From Pollenia angustigena (lineage: Eukaryota; Arthropoda; Insecta; Diptera; Polleniidae), in the NCBI GenBank assembly GCA_930367215.1, contig OV884056.1, positions 230,445,127 through 230,509,126 of the forward strand: DNA of 64,000 nt, in the 5' to 3' direction. The position numbers were made by a program, and so were the translations under genes. Positions 56,378-64,000 of this stretch are shown one piece after another. Numbering within the stretch: the first letter of the stretch is position 1; each line of letters opens with the position of its first letter. The notes below the pieces were generated by a model. That model worked only from the letters and a program-made list of their open reading frames with translations, did no database searches and was not told the origin of the DNA.

Positions 56378-56808
56378 CCAATAAAAAATTTTATCATTTT
56401 TGCGAAGCACTAATGGTACATTTAAAAAAATAAGCGCAGAATTATGCGCTACGCAATAAGACATACAGAAATGCAGTAAAATAAGTGAAAAAACTCTCAA
56501 CAACTTTTATAAAAAAAAAAAAAAAAATAACATTTCAAGTGCTACGGCATTCCCTTACTACGAAGCAGGTTTGTAAGGGAGAATACTAAAAAATAACTGT
56601 ATCAGAACATTCAGTGTGTAAAGCTGATCGTTACATCCAACAATTTTTTTATGCGCTGAATAATGCGCTTCATGTGTCAAAAATGTATTGCTTCAAAGTG
56701 GGAACTCGCCATATAAAATTCATGTCTTCCGTATGCGCAATGGTAAGCGCAACTCTTATGTTTCTCCCTTACAAACCTGCTTCGTTGGAAGCTCCATTTT
56801 TTACTTGG
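56378..56808. mobile_element. MITE, 431 bp (CCAAKWAAAAAAT ends), inserted in the LINE
   Basis: Left CCAATAAAAAATTTTATC, right inverse CCAAGTAAAAAATGG. Removing it restores ELSWTNH + INITAGKLHGMLRN of the LINE in frame. The interior has inverted TAAGCGCA/TGCGCTTA blocks and CCCTTACTACGAAGCAGG with its inverse CCTGCTTCG. Related copies at 21.8-22.05 and 43.27-43.56 kb. Confidence 0.85.
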
Positions 56809-57922
56809 CATATAAATATAACAGCTGGTAAACTTCATGGGATGCTGAGAAATCTGTGGGTTGTGCAATCATCGACTCCGTTTGAAATAAGAATGCTTTT
56901 GGCAAGAACTTATTTAATACCAGTTTTACTTTACGGGTGTGAAATATTTGCCAATTGCGATGCTATTGACTTTAATCGCCTCGAGGTCACATATAACAAT
57001 ATAGCCAGATACGTTTTCAACAGAAGTAGACGAGATAGTATATCATCATATTCATACCAGTTACATAATATAAGTTTTAAAAATTTACTAAAATATAAAA
57101 GCCTTATAATGATGCATAAGATTATTTATCTGAAGAACCCAGAATATCTTTTCAACAAAAATATTTCTGCACAATCACCACGTGGGAAAAACTTGAGATC
57201 ACAAAAATACAAATATCTTATGTCTACAAGACAACTTTTCAATTACACAACGTGTCTTTGGAACGACTTACCATCATATATCCAAGTACAAAGCAACGCA
57301 TTACTTTTCAAAAAAGGAACTTTTAAAATTATTTTGAATCTAAATATGTATGTCTAATGTTAACTATGTTATGTTAGTTTATGTTAATTTTTATGATTAA
57401 ATTTATTATATGGGTAATTCCATTTCAAAACGACCAAGAGTGGGACAAGACCCCTTCCGATTTTAATGAAATTTGGTGAGATCATATATGAACGAAAAAA
57501 ATTTTTAAAATTTGTTTTTCGAAAGTTGTCATATTCAAAATGTCACAATTTCGCAGAATTAGCCGAATGTGTTGAGCTTATTTCTTCAATATCTCGAAAA
57601 CTACTTGACATACGAAGATGATTTTGATGTCATTTTAAAGAGAATACTTGGCGCTACAAACCATAAATTGAAAAATGTAATGTCTGCAAAATGTTAAATT
57701 TTAAAAACGGACTAAATCAAAAACCTATTTTTTTATTTGGCTGATTTTTTTTTATATAATACCTCAAACTGTTCTTTAAAAATCCTGAAACTTTGAAGGA
57801 GGTGTTTTTTTTTCTTTTTAAAGATATGATTTTTTTCCTTTCGCAACCCTTAAAAAATAATATTAAAATATTTTTTTATATTTTTAATTAGGCTTAAGTT
57901 CATCAAATTTAATTTGCATTAA

Positions 57923-58364
57923 CCCTTCTGCATCCCTTGGATATGTGCCCTTCCTATGATCCTTTGGGTCAATATGACCCAACAATAAAATTTTAACAGC
58001 ATTTCATATTTAAGTGTAATAAAAACAAAAGCGATTCTATTGATTATTTGACCGAAAAAATTATTTATCGATGATTCTGAATGAAGATGAACTCAATTCA
58101 ATAGAAAACAAATTTTAAAGTGGAATTAAACTTGCAATATCGCATGTTGGGTCATATTGACCCAAAGGATATTAAATGTGTGTAAATCGTGTTTTTTGGA
58201 GGGGGAAGGAAAAACTAAAATTTTATTATTTTCATTTAAATTTATAATTTTTGTCCCTGTAATGGATAAATTGAAGTTTCGCGTCCATATCTTATATTAA
58301 AAGGGACAAATTTTGCGTTTGAAAACCAAAATTGGGTCAAATTGACCCAAGGAGTGCAGAAGGG
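57923..58364. mobile_element. piggyBac-type MITE with TTAA, and a paralogous empty site in the window
   Basis: CCCTTCTGCATCCCTTGG and CCAAGGAGTGCAGAAGGG are inverse ends. TTAA flanks at 57,919-57,922 and 58,365-58,368. The second copy of the surrounding direct repeat, at about 58,930, reads TTTCATTAAATTATTTTTAT with no insertion, an empty site with a single TTAA. Inside are three palindromes of TTGGGTCAATATGACCCAA type (57,964, 58,143, 58,332). Different family from the 28.1-kb MITE. Confidence 0.92.
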
Positions 58365-58440
58365 TTAAATTATTTTTATGAAGAAAGGAATTTTACAACA
58401 TGAAAATTAATTAAAATTTACTGATAATTTTTCATTCTTG

Positions 58441-58530
58441 ACTCAATCTGGGCTCGAACCCAGGTGTTAACGGACAGGTTACCCTGACATGTTTCGATTG
58501 CAACCACTCAATCTCCTCAGGGGGCTTGCC
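58441..58530 (-). ncRNA. tRNA-like / SINE-like segment with A- and B-box similarity
   Basis: The minus strand has GATTGAGTGGTTGCAATC, a D-arm-like hairpin with the GAGTGGTT of serine/leucine tRNAs. About 45 bases later comes CTGGGTTCGAGCCCAG, a perfect T-arm with B box GGTTCGAGCCC. No complementary acceptor stem or proper anticodon arm can be drawn, so this is not an intact tRNA. A tRNA-derived SINE head or a tRNA relic fits best. Confidence 0.45.
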
Positions 58531-59007
58531 GTTTAACACTCGCAGCCATCGACGACTGCTGACGTCATTAGTCAAACATCAATCCTTAAACCAAATTGTA
58601 TTTAACCTTTGGTAGATCGAAATTTGCTTTGAATGATTATCTATTTCAATTCATTTTACATGTTCTTCCTTTACTTCTGTTTTTTCGTACTTTTGTCAAG
58701 AATTCTTCTTGAAGTTCAAAAAACATATTTTGTTTTGTTTTTTCATTTTTTTGTCTTTCTTTTTCTTGCTGACCTTTTCAGCACAACTTGAAGGACAAAT
58801 GCAAACATAGAGCTCGTGCCTTAGCTTTAACAATAATTAGTATTGTGGTTATTTTGTTGAACTATTGATGGTTTTTGATCCAAATTTTTTTTATATTTTT
58901 AATTAGGCTTAAGTTCATCAAATTTAATTTTCATTAAATTATTTTTATGAAGAAAGGAATTTTACAACATGAAAATTAATTAAAATTTACTGATAATTTT
59001 TCATTGC

Positions 59008-59199
59008 CGAAATTCGGCAATAAATAATAAAGTGGGGCTGGTCATACATTTGACCCATCTAGGAGCATCCTACGCGCTGCAGGGGCCAAATTAAAGAATT
59101 TTATTAAGCCGCAATATTTGTATGGTACATCGCGTAGGATGCTCCTAGATGGATCAAATGTATGACCAGCCCCACTTTATTATTTATTGCCGAATTTCG
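59008..59199. mobile_element. Palindromic MITE (about 66-bp arms)
   Basis: GAAATTCGGCAATAAATAAT, AAAGTGGGGCTGGTCATACA and TTTGACCCATCTAGGAGCAT are perfectly mirrored by the sequence from CGCGTAGGATGCTCCTAGAT to GAATTTC at 59,199. Core about 45 bp. It is the cleaner version of the palindrome at 12.85-12.99 kb. Confidence 0.85.
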
Positions 59200-59405
59200 G
59201 TTTTTTTAGTTATTTCAATAATCTAAACCGTTTTTGAGTTACGCGAATATATGCTGTGCAACCTCTTACATTTTCGAAATAACGATATATCTTGAAAACA
59301 AGAGCTTACCTAAAAAAACGGTTAGCACCACTGGATTCAGCGTCCCCAATTAGGGTAAAATGCCAGGTGCGCGGCTAGTCTGTTGTTTGCAACTAGCACA
59401 GTGTA
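59200..59405. mobile_element. Truncated right end of the 12.5-kb inverted-repeat family
   Basis: TAAACCGTTTTTGAGTTACG, GTGCAACCTCTTAC, CGATATATCTTGAAAACAAG, TAGCACCACTGGATTCAGCG and the end TTTGCAACTAGCACAGTGT. This preserves the outermost bases that the 12.5-kb right arm has lost. Nested in the 2.5-kb element. Confidence 0.75.
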
Positions 59406-59929
59406 CTTATTGCTCAAAACTACAATATGAAAATTTTATTTTAATATTATTTTTTTAAGGGTTGCGAAAGGAAAAAAATCATATCTTAAAAAACAAAAAA
59501 AAAAAACCTCCTTCAAAGTTTCAAGATTTTTAAAGAACAGTTTGAGGAATTATACAAAAAAAAATCAGCCAAATAAAAAAATAGGTTTTTGACTTAGTCC
59601 GTTTTTAAAATTTAACATTTTGCAGACATTACATTTTTTCAATTTATGGTTTGTAGCGCCAAGTATTCTCTTTAAAATGACATCAAAATCATCTTCGTAT
59701 GTCAAGTAGTTATCGAGATATTGAAGAAATAAGCTCAACACATTCGGCTAATTCTGCGAAATTATGACATTTTGAATATGACATAACGTTCGAAAAACAA
59801 ATTTTAAAAATTTTTTTCGTTCATATATGTTCCTAATAAGATAAAAGGAACCTTCTCCCCAAATTTCATTAAAATCAGAAGGGGTCGTGTCCCACTCTTG
59901 GTAGTTTTGACATGGAATTACCCATATGC

Positions 59930-61360
59930 AAATGAAATCTACTTAATGTTAATATAACAAATGTTACTTACTATCACTGTAGTTTATAAGATTTATTCTA
60001 GTTGTGATAGTAATTCAATAAAGGAAAAAAATGAAATGAAATAGAAAATACAGTTTTAAGCAAAACTTTTCATTTTATTCACAAAAGTTGAAAAATGTTA
60101 ATGATATTTAAGAATTTGATATAACGCCACTTTTGTACAGAAGCCCCCCCCCCCCCCTAAGGGGTGGTTATAAAGGGCAGGTATGATTTGAATAAATGGT
60201 AAGGACGAAAGACTAATGACCTCCATCATACATTTTATTCCCTTAGTGGCGACTCCTAGGCAATTATGGGACTTCTTCAATGTATTTATAGCCTGTGTTA
60301 TGTTTCAAAAAAGACTGCGCAATTTGGTTTTTTTTTTTTTTCAATAATTAGCTAAACCTTTTTTGAGTTTCATGAACATCATTATTAAGTTTCGTTTAGG
60401 TGTTTATTGTTTAAGTATCCTTAAAACTAGAAAAGATCTTTGCCTGTGAAAATATTTTTTTTTGCAATATCAAAAGGGTATTCGGTACTTAAATAATTTA
60501 AATCGACGTTGTTGACTGCCAGAAGGCACCCACTACAATTTTAAGCGTAACAGCCAAATTCTTAAGTAGAATTCATTATTAAATAATATTGATATTTGAA
60601 CAACTGAAATAAATAATGACTTCCATTGTTGGACTTTTATTCCTTATTTAAAAAAATTTTAATTTTTAAGATTCCTAAAGATGATTTTTTTTCTTCAACT
60701 TTTTGTTGACTACAAAACTTAAGAAATTGTTTGAAAAAAATGTTTCACTTATAAAAACATCAATCTTTATAAATTAATGCTTATTCACTTAAATTTAATT
60801 TTTCATCTTCTATTAACACATTTCAACTAAAAACACTCTAATTTTATAAACATTTATTTATATTCTTTAATTAAACTTGTATGAAAACTAAATCCTTTAA
60901 TACTTATATCGTCGTGCCGAAGTTATCTTGCCGTATATCACAAAAATTGTTTTTTGGGAAATCGAATCTTAAGGTTCAAATTTGTATACACAAAAATGTA
61001 CGTGAAAAAAGTCGTCCAATATTTTTGTCAGATATAGTGTGTGAAGTTCTTTATCGATTTATGTAAAAATATCTAAAGTCATGGAAAAAAATTTTTAAGT
61101 TATAGCCATTATCACGTCCAAAAAAATTTTTCAATTTTGTCGTATACGCCACTTTTTGCGATATATTTTTTAGTTTGTATGATATAAGTCAAAATTAGGT
61201 ATTAAAAACCTACATTCACGTGTTTTACCAATATTGAAAATTAAGTTATAATAATTTTCGAAACGAAAATTTATGTAAGTGACAAATATATTTACGTATA
61301 GTTATAGTTTTTTATTATCGAATTTCCTTATGTATGAATAATTTTAAGGTTTATTATTAC
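59930..61360. other. Gene-less stretch with poly-C tract
   Basis: A run of 14 C at 60,146-60,159, followed by CTAAGGGGTGG. A patch at 60,320-60,380 (AATTAGCTAAACCTTTTTTG AGTTTCATGAACAT) resembles the 12.5-kb family. Otherwise AT-rich without coding motifs. Confidence 0.45.
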
Positions 61361-61363
61361 TTA

Positions 61364-62563
61364 AGGGTGATCTAACTGTGAGTCACACCTTAACGTAAAA
61401 TTTTTGTCCAACTTAATTTGACATTTCTTGGTATCAGTGCTAAATTCAACCATGGAGAGGAGCAGCACTGAGCAGCGCGGTAAGATTGCTGAAGCCTTTT
61501 ACGAAAATGGGCGTTCAAATCAAAAATACATTTTGTGCACATCTTGATGTTTTTGATCACCATAATCGATCAAATGTGTTCACAATCGGAATAATTGTGG
61601 ACAAATTTAAGCAAACCGGCTCTGTAGGAAATGTGAAAACGCCTGTGCAAGTTAATATATGGCATACCATCTCTTAATGTAACATTATTTTTAGCAACAC
61701 TTGCAAGACATTTCTGCTGACGTCGTAATTTCCCACGTTGTTGCATTGGGTTAAATTAAATGTTATTTGAACCTCTCTTTTAGTTCCCACGATGTGACGA
61801 TAATCGCAATGATAAATATAAAGCATAATTATGCTTCTTGCTTTTAAAAATTATTAGATTTAAATTATATTTAATTTGGACAACGGTTCGAACAGAACCT
61901 AAGAATTGTAATCTACCGTTTAAGAAATTTAAAAAATAAATAAATGTATTTTTTTTTAAATAAATAAACGGGAAGAAATAATAATTTGCATGCATGCTTG
62001 GTGCGGTTTATGGCCAGGCGGCATCATCGGGCTTTACTTCTTCAAAAATGAGGTATGCCAAGCAGTTACTGTGAATGGTGTTCGCTATCGCGAGCTAATA
62101 AGGGATTTTTTTTGCCAGAAAGTGAGGATATGGACATGGACGATAAGTAGTTCGAAAAGAATGTGTCGCACGGCCAACAAAACAATGGCTCTTCTGCACG
62201 AGAAATTCAATGGCCATGTCAACTCGCCGTCACGATCATATGATTTGACACCGTTGGCCTTCTTTCTTTGGTAATATTTAAAATAAAAAGTGTACGTCAA
62301 TAAGCCAAGAACAATTCAAGAGCTAAAGGATTAGATAATTTGACACATTAAGGACATTGAATCTCAATTACGTCTCAGAGGCATCGAAAATATGGAACAT
62401 ACGACAAAGGTATGCCAGCCGCGACGAGCATTTGGCCGATATTTTCTCTCACACATAGTTGTCATAGATCCTTCTTTATAATAATAAAAAAAAATCAGAT
62501 AATTCTCTAAAAACTTTTTGTTTTATTCACAATTAACATTGTGCATTATGGTTGGACCACCCT
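61364..62563 (+). pseudogene. Mariner-type element relic (rosa-like), gutted
   Basis: Ends AGGGTGATCTAAC (left) and GTTGGACCACCCT (right) are inverse with two differences. Start MERSSTEQRGKIAEAFYENG (61,452), then after a shift FTIGIIVDKFKQTGSVGNVK TP (second helix-turn-helix). The centre is replaced by about 310 bp of foreign AT-rich DNA (61,665-61,985). The catalytic region then resumes with WCGLWPGGIIGLYFFKN and AVTVNGVRYRELIRDFF. The second Asp region is destroyed (SSSKRMCRTA) and the third is Ala (LTPLAFFLW). The tail RDEHLADIFSHT is near 62,445. Dead copy. Confidence 0.8.
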
Positions 62564-62569
62564 GAATAT

Positions 62570-63730
62570 TTAACCTTTAATTGCTTAACAATAAAGAAAA
62601 TTTAGGCAATATAGCAATAATTCCATCAATATAAAAAGCATATAAAACGAAAAATGTTAAAATAACAGTAATATTAATAATAAAGTCTCTTTTTTGTAAC
62701 TTGCCTAATTTACTTTGTTCACATACAATAAGATAACGCAAGATTTTTTTAATTGAAAATTTTCATACGTTTTTTGTCGTACATCCACAATTATGCTACA
62801 TACGATATTATAACGTATTAAATTTTTCGCAAAAGTGGATATACAACAAAATAGCTTCGTAATATCTCATTAACCATAAGAGATAGAGACGTGAGGATAG
62901 CGCAAATCGATAGATCTATTAAATTTACCATAGGAAACGGTCTTATCTCATTTTTTTTGATTTTGTGATATACGACAAGATAACTCCGGAACGACGATAT
63001 GTATTTTGCACAAACTCTTTTGAAAACAAGCACTCACCCAACCAAAAAAACGAACACATTCTAGCAAATTTAATACTCTTTAATTAAATAAGTGCTTTCA
63101 AACGAAAACGGAAATTAAAGAATCCACTCACATTTGCTCATCAAAGATGTTTAGACACACATACGCAAAACTAATACAAATTTGCTAACGTACACAAAAA
63201 TCTACAAAAGATACTGAATGAAGAAAAATGCAAGGCCTTTACAAAACGAATTTTACTTTTGGTTTTGAAAAATTCAAATAATATTCTGTTATTTTAAAAT
63301 TGGATAATAGCGAAGAACTGGAAAAGCTTTGTCGCTTTTTTTTTTTTAACAATTTGCAGTTTAAAAAAGTAAAAGTTGTTTTTTTTTTAAATGGCTCTTC
63401 ATAAGGCCTATCGAGTGCATGATTTTCCTTCTGACTGGGTTTAAGTACACCAAATAATATATTAAAGTGCAAATATAAGTTGAAGAGTAGTAGAATACCT
63501 AAAACCAAATGCACAAATATACAGTTTTTTTCTATTTGATTTTAAAGTATAAAATTTAGAGAATAACTTGTATAAAAAAACATTACGCAAAATAACAATA
63601 ATAGGTTTTTTTTAATTTTCAAAACCGAAAGATTTGTACACTAAATCTTCCCTGAGTCTTAACTTATACACATTTACACATTATATCCTGTAGTTTTAGT
63701 AATAACAAGTGTTTAAAATAAAGCGACTTA
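62570..63730. other. Gene-less AT-rich stretch
   Basis: No repeat or protein motif recognised. The minus frames at 62,818-63,033 and 63,239-63,514 are AT-driven. Confidence 0.4.
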
Positions 63731-63742
63731 TTAGATCAACTT

Positions 63743-63925
63743 GTCCTATCATCGTGTTGGGCATGCCAACAATCTCTAGGTATGCTTGCCATCAAACGGG
63801 ACAAAAGAACAGCTTTGAAAGTTTCAGTGATTGTTCTACCTTGCCTGTTCCCTAAATGCCTTACATGCATTGGTTCTTGTCTGCTATTCAGGCTACTCAA
63901 CTGTCCGCCTTCTTACTTTTGCTGT
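63743..63925 (-). CDS. Unrecognised GC-richer open stretch at the window edge
   Basis: On the minus strand an open frame reads QLSSLNSRQEPMHVRHLGNR, ITETFKAVLLSRLMASIPRD and CWHAQHDDRTS before TGA. Composition is nearer 45% GC from 63,735 to the end of the window. It may be an exon or TE fragment continuing past 64,000. No family recognised. Confidence 0.25.
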
Positions 63926-64000
63926 AGTTAGATGGATGTCTGAACCACATTTCCAGGGATACCTGCTGAAAACCGGAAATAGCTGATTGGGAAATAATTC

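Larger units (their letters stand above)
54310..57357 (+). pseudogene. Jockey-type non-LTR retrotransposon ORF2, interrupted by two insertions
   Basis: Apurinic-type endonuclease: SEPWFDPLVNDSIFNLPGFK, FRADRRTNAGGVSIYVR, ILIACVYRPYNFIDTKD, VIICGDFNSNLLVD, HYPNGSNSLFDVFF and SKHDLILI. Linker to about 55,285 (PPWFTSTIKRLIEKRDLAYK). After an insertion, reverse transcriptase: NDFRPIAILPFLSKVMENLM, TDRQSGFRQGRSCITVLIDV, LLDHSKAFDTVDHSILLTKL, VECGVPQGSILGPLLFCMYI, MYADDVQLYLN, and NGLCISPDKSKCIFISR. After the MITE at 56,378-56,808: GKLHGMLRNLWVVQSSTPFE, IPVLLYGCEIFANCDAIDFN, TYNNIARYVFNRSRRDS and CLWNDLPSYIQVQSNALLFK, ending TAA-like at 57,357. The RT catalytic YADD is intact. A frameshift after FFY (about 54,760), stops in the endonuclease and the insertions make it inactive. 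The first part of the endonuclease and any ORF1 are missing. Confidence 0.9.
57411..59924. mobile_element. 2.5-kb element with about 460-bp terminal inverted repeats and TA duplication
   Basis: Left arm 57,411-57,868 begins TGGGTAATTCCATTTCAAAA CGACCAAGAGTGGGAC; right arm 59,438-59,924 is its inverse, about 90% identical by eye over the whole length. TA flanks both ends (57,409-57,410 and 59,925-59,926). Between the arms are a direct repeat of about 125 bp (57,880-58,440, itself interrupted, and 58,880-59,006), a GC-richer tRNA-like segment, and two nested MITEs. There is no transposase frame, so it is non-autonomous. Long TIRs with TA duplication suggest a Tc1/mariner-related or unclassified family. 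Confidence 0.85.

Noticed and set aside
58441..58530. A functional tRNA gene
   Set aside because: No acceptor stem complement to ATTGAGT and no valid anticodon arm.

Overview
The window reads as AT-rich, repeat-dense eukaryotic DNA from a fly. It has long poly-A/T runs, no operons, and no continuous gene. The calyptrate fly (blowfly or muscid type) assignment is an inference. It rests on an interspersed repeat at 22.2-25.0 kb and 47.6-48.3 kb whose ends (ACAAGTAAGAAAGTATAG) and GTCCGTCCG core I know as abundant in such genomes. It also rests on rosa-type (DD41D) mariners, piggyBac, Penelope-like and Jockey-type LINE remnants.

Almost everything I can name is a transposable element (TE) relic, often nested. 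Region by region: 0-0.6 kb, an internally deleted copy of an arthropod TE-like protein (LSEEAQE family). 2.9-5.0 kb, a hAT element with a perfect 8-bp target duplication. 5.9-7.1 kb, a DD41D mariner split by a 445-bp inverted-repeat element. 7.8-11.2 kb, a piggyBac transposase relic carrying a MITE and an antisense LINE, which itself carries another MITE. 12.5-13.7 kb, an element with about 170-bp inverted arms, with relatives at 18.1-18.6 and 59.0-59.4 kb. 20.5-21.0 and 29.8-31.0 kb, tandem arrays. 22.2-25.0 kb, a palindromic fly repeat with its left arm broken by a 1.5-kb insertion. 25.7-28.7 kb, an antisense mariner and a family of AT-rich MITEs, one split by a TTAA-flanked piggyBac-type MITE. 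29.6 kb, a Penelope-like RT fragment. 31.7-33.2 kb, a LINE tail and a second DD41D mariner head to head. 35.4-37.0 kb, a foldback and a repeated CpG-rich motif. 43.9-48.9 kb, pieces of two TE-like protein families around a GC-rich LTR-like block. 49.5-54.2 kb, MITEs, Helitron-like ends and a deleted piggyBac. 54.3-57.4 kb, a near-complete but interrupted LINE. 57.4-59.9 kb, a 2.5-kb element with about 460-bp terminal inverted repeats. 61.4-62.6 kb, another degenerate mariner.

A few short stretches look like host or unrecognised coding sequence: terminal-exon candidates at 17.84-18.03 kb (-), 21.55-21.72 kb (+) and 40.50-40.56 kb (-), and open stretches at 40.04-40.25 and 47.30-47.54 kb (+). 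I cannot name any of them. No rRNA, intact tRNA, CRISPR or intact transposase was found. All coordinates were read by eye, so element boundaries may be off by a few bases.
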